This document shows positions 44,500 through 53,490 of a stretch of 64,000 bases of DNA, one piece after another. A program made the translations under genes and the position numbers. The stretch is from Pseudomonas sp. RIT288 (GTDB taxonomy: Bacteria; Pseudomonadota; Gammaproteobacteria; Pseudomonadales; Pseudomonadaceae). Under the pieces are notes generated by a model, which saw only the letters and a program-made list of their open reading frames with translations, searched no databases and was not told where the DNA came from. The stretch is from the NCBI RefSeq assembly GCF_000631985.1, contig NZ_JFYN01000034.1, positions 62,001-126,000 on the forward strand, in the 5' to 3' direction. Positions within the stretch are counted from its first letter, which is position 1; every line of letters begins with the position of its first letter.

Positions 44500-46620
44500 A
44501 TGTCCAGGTTTTCTGCTGTTCCACGCTCGGGTTCCGCCCGGACGTCCTTCGACTTGAACGAATCGCGCATTCGTTTCTCGCACGCCACCGCCGTCCTTTG
44601 CGGCGTCCTGCTGTCCCCGCTGGTGCTGGCCGATGACCACGCCGGGCACAACGAAGAACTCAGTCCGACGGTGATCACCGCGATCGCTCCAAGCTCGCCG
44701 CTGACTATCGTCACCAACCCCAAGGATCCGCGTCAGCCGGTGCCGGCCAGTGACGGCGGCGATTATCTGAAGACCATTCCCGGCTTCGCCCTGGTGCGCA
44801 ATGGCGGCACCAACGGTGATCCGGTGCTGCGCGGGATGTTCGGTTCGCGGCTGAACATTCTCACCAACGGCAGCATGCTGCTCGGCGCCTGCCCGGGGCG
44901 GATGGATGCGCCGACCTCGTACATCTCGCCGGAAACGTACGACAAACTCACGGTGATCAAAGGCCCGCAAACCGTGCTCTGGGGGCCGGGGGCATCGGCC
45001 GGCACGGTGCTGTTCGACCGTGAACCGGAAAGCTTCGGCGAACTCGGCACGCGGGTGAATGCCAGCGTGCTGGCCGGTTCCAACGGACGCTTCGACAAAG
45101 TTGTCGACGCCGCTGCCGGCGGGCCATTGGGCTACGTGCGAGTGATCGGCAACACCGCGCACTCCGACGACTACCGCGACGGCAACAACGACAGCGTGCC
45201 GTCGCGCTACGACAAGTGGAACGGCGATATCGCGCTCGGCTGGACCCCGGACGCCGATACCCTGATCGAACTGACTGCCGGCAAGGGCGATGGCGAAGCG
45301 CGCTACGCCGGACGCGGCATGGACGGTTCGCAGTTCCTGCGCGAAAGCCTCGGTCTGCGCTTCGAAAAATCCAACATCACCGACGTGCTGGAGAAACTCG
45401 AAGCACAGGTCTACTACAACTACGCCGACCACGTGATGGACAACTACAGCCTGCGCACGCCATCCGGCACCGGGATGATAGCCGGGCCCATGGCCTCCAA
45501 CGTCGACCGTCGCACCCTCGGCGCGCGGATCAAGGCCACCTGGCGCTGGGCCGACATCCAGCTGATCACCGGCCTCGATGCGCAGACCAACGAGCATCGT
45601 CAGCGCAGCGGCATGGGCATCGACACCTACAAGGATCAGCCGTACACCAAGGATGCCGATTTCCATAACTACGGCGTGTTCAGCGAAATGACCTGGTACG
45701 CCGCCGATCGTGATCGGCTGATTACCGGCATCCGGGTCGACCGCGCCTCGGCCAAGGATTACCGGCAGAGCATGGGCTCCGGAATGATGAGCCGGCCAAA
45801 TCCGACCGCCGACGAGACCCGCGCCGACACCTTGCCGAGCGGCTTCGTGCGTTACGAGCATGACCTCGCTGACAGCCCGACCACGCTGTACGCCGGCCTC
45901 GGCCACGCGCAGCGCTTCCCGGATTACTGGGAGCTGTTTTCACCGAAGTCCGGCCCGGCCGGTTCGCTGAATGCGTTCGACTCGATCAAACCGGAAAAGA
46001 CCACCCAGTTCGACTTCGGCGTGAACTACAAGACCGCCGAACTCGAAGCCTGGGCCTCGGGCTACATCGGTGTGGTGCGTGACTACATCCTGTTCGACTA
46101 CACGCCAACGATGATGGGCATGAGCACTTCGCGCGCGGAAAACATCGACGCGCGGATCATGGGCGGCGAGCTCGGCGCCGCCTACAAACTCACCGACCAC
46201 TGGAAGGCCGACGCGACCCTGGCCTACGCCTGGGGCAAGAACAGCAGCGACGGCAAGGCCCTGCCGCAAATGCCGCCGCTGGATGCGCGTTTCGGCCTGA
46301 CCTACAGCGAAGACAACTGGAGCGCCGGGGCACTGTGGCGCGTGGTCGCGGCGCAAAACCGCATCGACCAGAACAAGGGCAACGTGGTCGGCAAGGACTA
46401 CGACAAGAGCGGCGGCTTTGGCGTGTTCTCGCTCAACGGCGCCTACCGGATCAACAAAAACTGGAAGGTCAGCACCGGCGTCGACAACCTGTTCGGCAAG
46501 GCTTATGCCGAGCACTTGAACCTGGCCGGTAACGCCGGCTTCGGCTACCCGGCCAACGACCCGCAAGCGATCAATGAACCGGGGCGCACGCTCTGGACCA
46601 AGGTCGATATGAGTTTCTAA
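44500..46620 (+). CDS. oprC: TonB-dependent copper receptor (OprC/NosA-like)
   Basis: This outer-membrane TonB-dependent barrel is linked to copper uptake. From the ATG at 44500 it has 706 residues: a signal peptide (LCGVLLSPLVLA), a plug domain with PVLRGMFGSRLNILTNGSML and LTVIKGPQTVLWGPGASAGTV, and a barrel ending VDNLFGKAYAEHLNLAG ... TLWTKVDMSF with the terminal phenylalanine. The NGSMLLGACPGRMDAPTSYI segment is characteristic of the OprC/NosA group, where Cys and Met residues bind copper. It follows the PCu(A)C and DUF2946 genes and precedes a PepSY membrane protein. Confidence 0.9.
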   Translation: MSRFSAVPRSGSARTSFDLNESRIRFSHATAVLCGVLLSPLVLADDHAGHNEELSPTVITAIAPSSPLTIVTNPKDPRQPVPASDGGDYLKTIPGFALVRNGGTNGDPVLRGMFGSRLNILTNGSMLLGACPGRMDAPTSYISPETYDKLTVIKGPQTVLWGPGASAGTVLFDREPESFGELGTRVNASVLAGSNGRFDKVVDAAAGGPLGYVRVIGNTAHSDDYRDGNNDSVPSRYDKWNGDIALGWTPDADTLIELTAGKGDGEARYAGRGMDGSQFLRESLGLRFEKSNITDVLEKLEAQVYYNYADHVMDNYSLRTPSGTGMIAGPMASNVDRRTLGARIKATWRWADIQLITGLDAQTNEHRQRSGMGIDTYKDQPYTKDADFHNYGVFSEMTWYAADRDRLITGIRVDRASAKDYRQSMGSGMMSRPNPTADETRADTLPSGFVRYEHDLADSPTTLYAGLGHAQRFPDYWELFSPKSGPAGSLNAFDSIKPEKTTQFDFGVNYKTAELEAWASGYIGVVRDYILFDYTPTMMGMSTSRAENIDARIMGGELGAAYKLTDHWKADATLAYAWGKNSSDGKALPQMPPLDARFGLTYSEDNWSAGALWRVVAAQNRIDQNKGNVVGKDYDKSGGFGVFSLNGAYRINKNWKVSTGVDNLFGKAYAEHLNLAGNAGFGYPANDPQAINEPGRTLWTKVDMSF

Positions 46621-46628
46621 CAAGAAAA

Positions 46629-46714
46629 AATCAAAAGATCGCAGGCTGCGCCATCTCCTGCAGAGGAGCGCGCGCCCCCTGTAGGAGCTGCCGAAGGCTG
46701 CGATCTTTTGATCT
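46629..46714. repeat. REP pair in reversed (tail-to-tail) arrangement
   Basis: Here ATCAAAAGATCGCAGGCTGC comes first and CTGTAGGAGCTGCCGAAGGC with TGCGATCTTTTGAT second. The two REP units therefore face the opposite way from the other doublets of this family. It lies between oprC and the PepSY gene. Confidence 0.88.
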
Positions 46715-46746
46715 AAAAGAATGATTCGCCAAGCGGAGCAAACGTG

Positions 46747-48126
46747 ATGCAAAAGCCCAAACCGAATTTCTACAACCTGGCCTGGCGCTGGCATTTCTAT
46801 GCCGGCCTATTCGTCGCGCCCTTCATGGTGATGCTGGCCCTGACCGGCATCATCTACCTGTTCAAACCGCAACTCGATTCACTGATGTACAGCAGCCTGC
46901 TCAACGTCCCCGCCGGGCATCACACGGTGCCGGCCGATGACCTGCTGCAACGGGTCAAGAACGCTTATCCACAGGGTCAGATCACCCAATACCTGCCGCC
47001 GGCCAACGCCGAACGCAGCGCCCAGTTTGTCGTCAAGAATGAGGGCCATGAACTCAATGTGTTCATCGATCCGTACCACGGCGACATCCTTGGCGAGCAG
47101 GATGCGAAGAAAAATCTGCAAGCCGTCGCGCGCGCCATTCACGGCGAGTTGATGATCGGCACGCTCGGTGACCGCCTGATCGAACTCGCCGCCGGTTGGG
47201 GCGTCGTGCTGGTGGTGTCGGGGGTTTTCCTGTGGTGGCCGCGGGGTCAGGCCGCCGGAATTCTGTGGCCACGGCTGAACAGCCGCGGTCGGGTGTTGTG
47301 GCGTGATCTGCACGCGGTTACCGGGTTCTGGGGCGCCGCGCTGTTGCTGGTGATGCTGCTCAGCGGCATGACCTGGACCGGTTTCTGGGGCAAGCAATAT
47401 GCCCAGGTGTGGAACGTGTTCCCGGCTGCGATGTGGAACAACGTACCGACTTCCGACGTCGAGGCCGGCAGCCTCAACAACGCCGCGCGCCAGACCGTGC
47501 CGTGGGCAATGGAAAACACGCCGATGCCGATGTCCGGTGACCATGCCGAGCACATGGCCCACGGCGGCATGCAACACGGCCCCGCTGCTCCCGCGATCAG
47601 CCTGCAAGACGTGCAGAACATCGCAATTGAGCGCAAGGTCGAGCCCGGCTACAGCATCACTCTGCCGACCACCGCGACCGGCGTGTTCACCATCGCCGTG
47701 TTCGCCGACGACCCGCGTAACGATGCGACCCTGCATGTCGATCAGTACACCGGCAAGGTCCTCGCCGATGTGCGTTTCGAGCAGTACGGCGCAGTGGCGC
47801 GGGCCACGGAGATCGGCGTGATGCTGCATGAAGGCAAGATGTTCGGCACCTTCAACCAGATCGTCGTGCTGCTGATCTGCCTGATGATTCTGCTCAGCGC
47901 CGTCAGCGGCGTGGTGATCTGGTGGAAGCGGCGTCCGCAGGGCAAGTTCGGCGTGCCGCCGCTGCGCCATGACCTGCCGAAATGGAAAACCGGTGTGGCG
48001 ATCATGCTCGCGCTGGCCGTGATCTTTCCGCTGGTGGGCGCTTCGCTGGTACTGGTCTGGCTGCTGGATCGCCTGCTGTTGTCGCGTCTGGGCCGCCAAG
48101 CTGAATCTGCCTCAACTTCATCGTGA
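46747..48126 (+). CDS. PepSY-associated membrane protein
   Basis: This inner-membrane protein of 459 residues belongs to the PepSY-TM family, often encoded next to TonB receptors and implicated in reductive release or transfer of metals. TM1 is at about 16-38 (FVAPFMVMLALTGIIYLF), with further spans near residues 145-165, 195-215, 375-400 and 420-445. A periplasmic histidine/methionine-rich stretch, GDHAEHMAHGGMQHGP, could bind copper. It follows oprC, so a copper role is more likely than iron. A terminator lies about 38 bases after its stop. Confidence 0.85.
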   Translation: MQKPKPNFYNLAWRWHFYAGLFVAPFMVMLALTGIIYLFKPQLDSLMYSSLLNVPAGHHTVPADDLLQRVKNAYPQGQITQYLPPANAERSAQFVVKNEGHELNVFIDPYHGDILGEQDAKKNLQAVARAIHGELMIGTLGDRLIELAAGWGVVLVVSGVFLWWPRGQAAGILWPRLNSRGRVLWRDLHAVTGFWGAALLLVMLLSGMTWTGFWGKQYAQVWNVFPAAMWNNVPTSDVEAGSLNNAARQTVPWAMENTPMPMSGDHAEHMAHGGMQHGPAAPAISLQDVQNIAIERKVEPGYSITLPTTATGVFTIAVFADDPRNDATLHVDQYTGKVLADVRFEQYGAVARATEIGVMLHEGKMFGTFNQIVVLLICLMILLSAVSGVVIWWKRRPQGKFGVPPLRHDLPKWKTGVAIMLALAVIFPLVGASLVLVWLLDRLLLSRLGRQAESASTSS

Positions 48127-48163
48127 AGCAGGCGAGATGCGCGTTTCAGACAGATCTTTAAAC

Positions 48164-48192
48164 TGCCGGGGCTTAAACTTCGGCATTTTTTA
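48164..48192 (+). terminator. Rho-independent terminator after the PepSY gene
   Basis: TGCCG (48164-48168) pairs with CGGCA (48181-48185), followed by six T. The stem is short but the T tract is good. Confidence 0.65.
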
Positions 48193-48194
48193 GT

Positions 48195-48207
48195 GTTACT
48201 GTATAAC
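48195..48207 (+). promoter_or_regulatory. Candidate Zur box over the receptor/ABC promoter
   Basis: GTTACTGTATAAC matches the bacterial Zur consensus GTTATANTATAAC at 10 of 12 defined positions. It overlaps a TATAAC -10-like element and lies 70 bases upstream of the TonB receptor. As I recall, the P. aeruginosa counterpart set (PA2911-PA2914) is reported as zinc/Zur-controlled. Confidence 0.55.
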
Positions 48208-48223
48208 GCAAATATGCCGCTCT

Positions 48224-48254
48224 GCCCGCAGCCAAACGTTGCGGGCTTTCTTTT
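48224..48254 (+). terminator. Leader hairpin with T tract: possible attenuator
   Basis: GCCCGCA (48224-48230) pairs with TGCGGGC (48240-48246), followed by TTTCTTTT. It lies between the Zur-box promoter and the receptor ATG at 48277, so if that promoter is used the hairpin is inside the leader. It could instead be a second terminator of the upstream unit, with the real promoter downstream. Confidence 0.6.
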
Positions 48255-48276
48255 GAAGAAGTGATTCACCGCCCCG

Positions 48277-50400
48277 ATGAACAAGTACCTCTTGTCCAGC
48301 CTCTGCCTGTTCGCCCTGAACAACGCCAACGCTGACGGCCAGCCGCTGACGCTGCCCACCGGCACCATCTCCGCGCCTGCGGTTGACGAAGAAAGTGTCA
48401 GCCTGACCACACCGACCACCGCTGGTTCGCGCCTGAACCTGACGGCGATGGAAACCCCGGCCAGCGTCGAAAGCCTCAGCGGCGAGCAGGTGCGTGCCCG
48501 GGGTGATCGCAGCGTGCAGGACGCCGTGTCGCGCAGCACCGGTATCAGCCGCACTGGCACCCCGGGCGATGGCGGCACCTCGTTGCAGGCACGCGGTTTT
48601 ACCGGGCAGAGTTCGGTGATGCAGTTGTATGACGGCAATCGGATGTACACCGGCATGGGCACCGTGACCTTTCCGGTCGACACCTGGTCGGTGCAGCGCG
48701 TCGACGTACTGCGCGGTCCGGCTTCGGTGCTGTACGGCGAAGGCGCGACCGGTGCGGTGGTCAATGTGATTCCGAAGAAGCCGTTCGAGGGTGAAATCGA
48801 AAACCACCTGCGCCTTGGCTACGGCTCCTACGACAGCCAGCAGCAGGCGTTCGACAGCGGCGGTTCGCTGAGCGACACCCTGAGCTATCGCCTCAATCTC
48901 AATCGCCTGCGCAGCAACGGCTGGATCGATCGCGGTGATTCATCAAGCGATTTCATCAGCGCTGCGCTGCGCTGGCAGGCCACCGACGACCTGGCCTTCA
49001 CCCTCGCCCATGACTACGGCGATCAGCGCCCGCAAAACTACTTCGGCACGCCACTGATCAACGGCCGATTGCGCGACAGCCTGCGCAACAAGAACTACAA
49101 CGTGCACGACGACCAGCAGCACTACAACGATCAATGGACGCGCCTGAGCACTGACTGGCAGATCAACGATGCGGTCAGCGCCAGCAACGAGCTGTACTAC
49201 CTCAAGGCCCAGCGCCGCTGGCAGAACGCCGAGAACTACAACTTCGACACCACCACGCAACAACTCAGTCGCAGCGGCTACTTCGGCATCGGCCACCAGC
49301 AAGAGCAGATCGGTGACCGCCAGACCTTCACCTTCAAGCACTCGCTGTTCGGCCTCGACAGCCAGACCGTGACCGGCATCGATTACAACCGCATCCGCTT
49401 CCAGCTCAACAGCAACTCGCCATTCAACGATGTGCTGCCGGACGGTCAGGCGCTGGATCTGTATCACCCGCAGCCGGGCTATTTTGAAAGCGCCAACCCG
49501 TACCGCGACCAGTTCGACAGCACCACGAAACAGATGTCGGTGTTCGCCGAAAACCGCACGCAACTGAGCGAGCGCTGGTCGCTGGTGACCGGTGTGCGCC
49601 GTGATTACGTGCACATTGACCGCAACAACCTGATCAACGACAGCCAGAGCGACAAGACTCTGACCGGCAACAACTGGAAGGCCGGACTGGTGTTTGCCCT
49701 GACGCCCGAGACTTCGTTCTACGCTCAGGTCGCGACCAGCACCGACGGCATCGGCGGCCTGATATCCCTGAGTCCGAGCCAGCAGCAATACGACCTGTCG
49801 ACTGCACGCCAGACCGAGGTCGGCATGAAGCAGTTGTTCTGGGATCAGCGCGGCGAGTTCACCCTGGCAGCCTATCGCATCGTCAAGAAGAAGCTGTTGA
49901 CCGACGATCCGGGCAACCCGACGCTCAAGCAGCAAGTCGGCCAGCAATCGTCCAACGGCCTGGAAGCCAGCCTCGATCTGCAACTGCCGCACGCCTGGCA
50001 ACTGCAAGCCAACGCGGCGATTGTGAAGGCCAGGTACGATGATTTCTCCGAAGTGGTCAACGGGCAAACCCTGTCGTATAACGGCAATCGCCCGGTGGAT
50101 GTACCGCGGCGAACCGCCAATCTGTGGCTGAACAAAAAACTCAGCGATGATCTGAAGGCCGGTGCCGGCGTGCGTTATGTCGATGCGCGTTACGCCGACA
50201 TGGCCAACCGCAACGAGCTGCCGAGTTACACCGTGGTCGATGCGACGCTGTCGTGGCAAGCCCTGCGCAACACCACGCTCGGCCTGCAACTGAACAATCT
50301 GTTTGACCGCCAGTACGCACAAAGCCAATACAATGCGGGCCAGCAGTGGATTCTCGGCGAGCCGAGATCGTTCTTCGTCACGGCCGATTACACCTTCTAA
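48277..50400 (+). CDS. TonB-dependent receptor, metal-chelate uptake
   Basis: This outer-membrane TonB-dependent receptor of 707 residues has a signal peptide (LLSSLCLFALNNANA), a plug with VQDAVSRSTGISRTGTPGDG, LQARGFTGQSSVMQLYDGNR and VDVLRGPASVLYGEGATGAV, and a barrel ending PRSFFVTADYTF with terminal F. It looks like the siderophore-receptor group, but the ligand cannot be read from sequence. An ABC importer (ATPase, binding protein, permease) follows. A Zur-box candidate upstream and the nearby cob genes point to zinc or a zinc/cobalt-containing chelate more than to iron. Confidence 0.85.
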   Translation: MNKYLLSSLCLFALNNANADGQPLTLPTGTISAPAVDEESVSLTTPTTAGSRLNLTAMETPASVESLSGEQVRARGDRSVQDAVSRSTGISRTGTPGDGGTSLQARGFTGQSSVMQLYDGNRMYTGMGTVTFPVDTWSVQRVDVLRGPASVLYGEGATGAVVNVIPKKPFEGEIENHLRLGYGSYDSQQQAFDSGGSLSDTLSYRLNLNRLRSNGWIDRGDSSSDFISAALRWQATDDLAFTLAHDYGDQRPQNYFGTPLINGRLRDSLRNKNYNVHDDQQHYNDQWTRLSTDWQINDAVSASNELYYLKAQRRWQNAENYNFDTTTQQLSRSGYFGIGHQQEQIGDRQTFTFKHSLFGLDSQTVTGIDYNRIRFQLNSNSPFNDVLPDGQALDLYHPQPGYFESANPYRDQFDSTTKQMSVFAENRTQLSERWSLVTGVRRDYVHIDRNNLINDSQSDKTLTGNNWKAGLVFALTPETSFYAQVATSTDGIGGLISLSPSQQQYDLSTARQTEVGMKQLFWDQRGEFTLAAYRIVKKKLLTDDPGNPTLKQQVGQQSSNGLEASLDLQLPHAWQLQANAAIVKARYDDFSEVVNGQTLSYNGNRPVDVPRRTANLWLNKKLSDDLKAGAGVRYVDARYADMANRNELPSYTVVDATLSWQALRNTTLGLQLNNLFDRQYAQSQYNAGQQWILGEPRSFFVTADYTF

Positions 50401-50406
50401 CCCAAT

Positions 50407-50498
50407 CCCTGCAGGAGCTGCCGCAGGCTGCGATCTTTTGACCTTGATCTTTCAAAGCAACAGCAAAAGATCGCAGCCTTCGGCAGTTCCTACAGGGC
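50407..50498. repeat. REP doublet between receptor and ABC ATPase genes
   Basis: CCCTGCAGGAGCTGCCGCAG with GCTGCGATCTTTTGA on the left is mirrored by AGCAAAAGATCGCAGCCTTC then GGCAGTTCCTACAGGG on the right. It lies inside the likely operon, between the stop of the receptor and the start of the ATPase. Confidence 0.92.
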
Positions 50499-50521
50499 AA
50501 GCACCGCTTCATGAGAATTTG

Positions 50522-51310
50522 ATGACCTCGCTAAACCTCGCCAACCTCGCCTGGACACCTCTGGGCCACGGCCACTGCCATCACCAGTTCCAGCTGCGTG
50601 ACGCCTCGTTGCAGGTGGCCGCCGGTGAGTTTGTCGGGCTGATCGGTCCCAACGGCAGCGGCAAGACCAGCCTGCTGCGTTGCGCCTATCGCTTCAGTCA
50701 GCCGGAAAGCGGTGAGGTCAGACTCGATCATCACAACGTGTGGAAGCAATCCTCGCGCTGGTGCGCGAAACGCATCGCCGTGGTCCTGCAGGAATTCCCC
50801 GACGCCTTTGGCCTGACCGTCGAAGAAGTGGTCGCCATGGGCCGCACGCCGCACAAAGGCTTGTTCGATGGCGACACGCTGGAAGATCGCAACCTGGCGA
50901 CGCAAGCGCTCAAATCCGTCGGCCTCGAAGGCTTCGAAGACCATGCGTTCGCCACCCTGTCCGGCGGTGAAAAACAACGGGTGATCCTTGCTCGCGCCCT
51001 GACTCAGCAACCGCAACTGTTGATCCTCGACGAACCGACCAACCACCTCGACCCGCGTTATCAGCTCGAACTGCTGCAACTGGTCAAACGTCTGCAGATC
51101 GGCACCCTCGCCAGCATTCACGACCTGAACCTGGCCGCCGCGTTCTGTGACCGACTGTACGTGATCAATCACGGACGCATCGTCGCCAGCGGCACGCCGC
51201 AAGAAGTGCTCACCACTGAGCTGCTGCACGACGTGTTCGGCGTCGAGGCGTTGATCGATTCCCACCCCCTCCACGGCTACCCGCGAATCACCTGGATAAC
51301 CCGATCATGA
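50522..51310 (+). CDS. ABC importer ATPase (FecE/BtuD type)
   Basis: This 262-residue cytoplasmic ATPase powers the importer. Walker A is GLIGPNGSGKTS, the Q loop region is VVLQEFPDAF, the signature is LSGGEKQRVILA and Walker B is LLILDEPTNHLD, with the switch histidine in SIHDLNLA. These are the features of FecE/FhuC/BtuD-type ATPases that serve TonB-linked substrates. I use the ATG at 50522, since a longer upstream frame runs through the REP element. The stop overlaps the next start (ATGA). Confidence 0.92.
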   Translation: MTSLNLANLAWTPLGHGHCHHQFQLRDASLQVAAGEFVGLIGPNGSGKTSLLRCAYRFSQPESGEVRLDHHNVWKQSSRWCAKRIAVVLQEFPDAFGLTVEEVVAMGRTPHKGLFDGDTLEDRNLATQALKSVGLEGFEDHAFATLSGGEKQRVILARALTQQPQLLILDEPTNHLDPRYQLELLQLVKRLQIGTLASIHDLNLAAAFCDRLYVINHGRIVASGTPQEVLTTELLHDVFGVEALIDSHPLHGYPRITWITRS

Positions 51311-52254
51311 CTGTGCGTTCCCTGCTTTGCGTCGCTCTTCTGTTGTGCAGTGCCCAGGCCCTGGCCGAGGCCACGAAATACCCGCTGACCATCCACAGCT
51401 GCAACCGTGAAGTGACCTTCAACGAGGCACCGAAGCACGCGGTCAGCCACGACATCAACATGACCCAGATGATGCTCGCCCTCGGCCTCAAACCACGCAT
51501 GGCCGGTTACAGCGGCGTCAGCGGCTGGAAATCGGTAACGCCCGAGATGCAGTCGCTGCTCGACGGTTTGCCGGAACTGGCCGCGAAATATCCGTCGGTG
51601 GAAACCCTGCTCAACGCCAACGTCGATTTGTTCTTCGCCGGCTGGGATTACGGCATGCGCGTCGGCGGCGACCTCACGCCGCAGACCCTGCAACCGCTGG
51701 GCATCAACGTGTATGAGCTGACCGAGTCCTGCGCCTTCGTGATGAAGCGCCCGGCGGCGACGCTGGACGACACCTACAACGACCTGCGCAACCTCGGGAA
51801 GATTTTCGATGTACAGGATCGCGCCAACGCGCTGATCGCCGACATGCAGAATCAGGTCGCCGAGATCCGCAAAGACCTGCCCGCCGACAAGCCGCGAGTG
51901 TTTCTCTACGACAGCGGTGAAGACCGCGCCATGACTTCCGGGCGACTCGGCATGCCGCAAGCGCTGATCGATGCGGCGGGCGGACGCAACATTCTCGACG
52001 ACGTCGACGCGAGCTGGACCCGGGTCAACTGGGAGACCGTGGTCGAGCGCAATCCGCAGGTGATCGTGATCGTCGACTACAGCGAAATCACTGCCGAGCA
52101 GAAGATCGAATTTCTGCTGAAGAACCCGGCATTGCAAGCGGTCGACGCGATCAAGAACCAGCGTTTCATCGTCATCCCCTACGTGCAGGCCACGCCGGGG
52201 ATCGATAACGTGCTGGCGGTGGAAACCCTGGCCAAAGGATTCCACGGCGAATGA
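51307..52254 (+). CDS. Periplasmic substrate-binding protein of the importer
   Basis: The 315-residue protein has a signal peptide (SLLCVALLLCSAQALA) and the bilobed class III (BtuF/FecB/FhuD) fold: VTFNEAPKHAVSHDINMTQMM, ALGLKPRMAGYSG, VDLFFAGWDYGMRVGGDL, then VFLYDSGEDRAMTSGRLGMP and ERNPQVIVIVDYSE. It captures the chelate in the periplasm and delivers it to the permease. The methionine and histidine residues near residues 50-60 are possible ligands, but nothing defines the substrate. Start and stop overlap both neighbours. Confidence 0.88.
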   Translation: MTVRSLLCVALLLCSAQALAEATKYPLTIHSCNREVTFNEAPKHAVSHDINMTQMMLALGLKPRMAGYSGVSGWKSVTPEMQSLLDGLPELAAKYPSVETLLNANVDLFFAGWDYGMRVGGDLTPQTLQPLGINVYELTESCAFVMKRPAATLDDTYNDLRNLGKIFDVQDRANALIADMQNQVAEIRKDLPADKPRVFLYDSGEDRAMTSGRLGMPQALIDAAGGRNILDDVDASWTRVNWETVVERNPQVIVIVDYSEITAEQKIEFLLKNPALQAVDAIKNQRFIVIPYVQATPGIDNVLAVETLAKGFHGE

Positions 52255-53261
52255 TCGACCGTCGCTACGCCCTGTTGCTGACCGCCCTCGGTGCCCTGTT
52301 GCTGGTGTCGTGCGTGGTGTCGCTCGGCTTTGGCCCGGCGCAGGTGCCGGTGGACGTGGTGTGGCGGATTCTGTTGCACAAAGCCTTCGGTCTCGGCGAG
52401 GTGAACTGGAGCGCCGGGCAGGAACACATCGTCTGGCTGATCCGTGTGCCGCGCATGTTGCTCGGCGCGTTGGTCGGTGCCGGGTTGGCGTTGATTGGCG
52501 CGGTGCTGCAAGCGGTGACGCGTAACCCACTGGCCGATCCACACCTGCTCGGCGTCACCTCCGGCGCGACACTCGGCGCAGTGATCGTGGTGCTGCACAT
52601 CGGTGAAATCGTCGGCCTGCTGACCCTGCCGATTGCCGCGTTCATCGGTGCATTGCTGAGCATGTTTCTGGTACTGGGCATTGCCAACCGTCAGGGTCGG
52701 CTCGACAGCGATCGCCTGCTGTTGTGCGGCGTGGCGGTGTCGTTCGTGATGATGGCGATCGCCAATCTGCTGCTGTTCATGGGCGACCATCGCGCCAGTT
52801 CGGCGGTGATGTTCTGGATGCTCGGCGGCCTTGGCCTCGCGCGTTGGGAGTTGCTGACGGTGCCGGCGCTGAGCGTGTTGCTCGGCCTCGGTCTGCTGTT
52901 GGGCATGGCCCGGCCATTGAACGCACTGATGGCCGGCGAACAGACCGCCGTCACCCTCGGTCTGAATGCCCGCGCGGTTCGCCTGCGGGTGTTTGTGATC
53001 GCGTCTTTGATGACCGGGGTGCTGGTGTCGATCAGCGGCTCGATCGGTTTTGTCGGGCTGATGGTGCCGCACATTGCCCGGCGTCTGGTGGGTGCCGAAC
53101 ACCGCCGATTACTGCCCGCCTGTGTGCTGCTCGGCAGCCTGTTTCTGGTGTGGGTCGATGTTGCCGCGCGAACCCTGATCGCGCCGGAAGACTTGCCCAT
53201 CGGCGTTGCCACCGCGGCCATCGGCGGCCTGTTCTTCATTGGCCTGATGCGCCGCCGCTAA
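52251..53261 (+). CDS. FecCD-type ABC importer permease
   Basis: This 336-residue inner-membrane permease of the FecCD/BtuC family has about ten membrane spans. Characteristic segments are IRVPRMLLGALVGAGLALIG, AVTRNPLADPHLLGVTSGAT, GSIGFVGLMVPHIARRLVG and DLPIGVATAAIGGLFFI. It forms the channel for the ATPase and binding protein encoded just upstream, with which it is translationally coupled. It ends the operon, and a REP doublet follows. Confidence 0.93.
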   Translation: MIDRRYALLLTALGALLLVSCVVSLGFGPAQVPVDVVWRILLHKAFGLGEVNWSAGQEHIVWLIRVPRMLLGALVGAGLALIGAVLQAVTRNPLADPHLLGVTSGATLGAVIVVLHIGEIVGLLTLPIAAFIGALLSMFLVLGIANRQGRLDSDRLLLCGVAVSFVMMAIANLLLFMGDHRASSAVMFWMLGGLGLARWELLTVPALSVLLGLGLLLGMARPLNALMAGEQTAVTLGLNARAVRLRVFVIASLMTGVLVSISGSIGFVGLMVPHIARRLVGAEHRRLLPACVLLGSLFLVWVDVAARTLIAPEDLPIGVATAAIGGLFFIGLMRRR

Positions 53262-53274
53262 TCCAACACAATCC

Positions 53275-53370
53275 CCCTGTAGGAGCTGCCGCAGGCTGCG
53301 ATCTTCTGATCTTGCTTTTGACTTTAAAAAACAAAGTCAAAAGATCGCGGCCTGCGGCAGCTCCTACAGG
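53275..53370. repeat. REP doublet upstream of urtA
   Basis: CCCCTGTAGGAGCTGCCGCA with GGCTGCGATCTTCTGATC is mirrored by GTCAAAAGATCGCGGCCTGC then GGCAGCTCCTACAGG. It fills the first third of the 312-base gap between the permease gene and urtA. Confidence 0.93.
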
Positions 53371-53376
53371 ATCAGA

Positions 53377-53397
53377 GTGCGCCCTAATCTGGCGCAC
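53377..53397 (+). promoter_or_regulatory. Perfect dyad upstream of urtA, possible NtrC-type site
   Basis: GTGCGCC and GGCGCAC are separated by 7 bases, about 95 bases upstream of the sigma-54 promoter. NtrC sites have the form TGCACC-N5-GGTGCA; this dyad is close but has a wider spacer and a G for A change. ATGCACC (53402-53408) and GGTGCAT (53433-53439) nearby supply further half-sites. Confidence 0.4.
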
Positions 53398-53490
53398 ACG
53401 AATGCACCGTCACACGCGACTCGTCCCTTCATGGTGCATCCCGCCGACGCGCGACCGCTCTAAACCGACATTTTCCTGCCCGATCCCGAC

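Noticed and set aside
50303..50521. Longer ABC ATPase starting inside the receptor gene
   Set aside because: The extension crosses the end of the receptor gene and a REP doublet. The ABC domain begins directly after the ATG at 50522.
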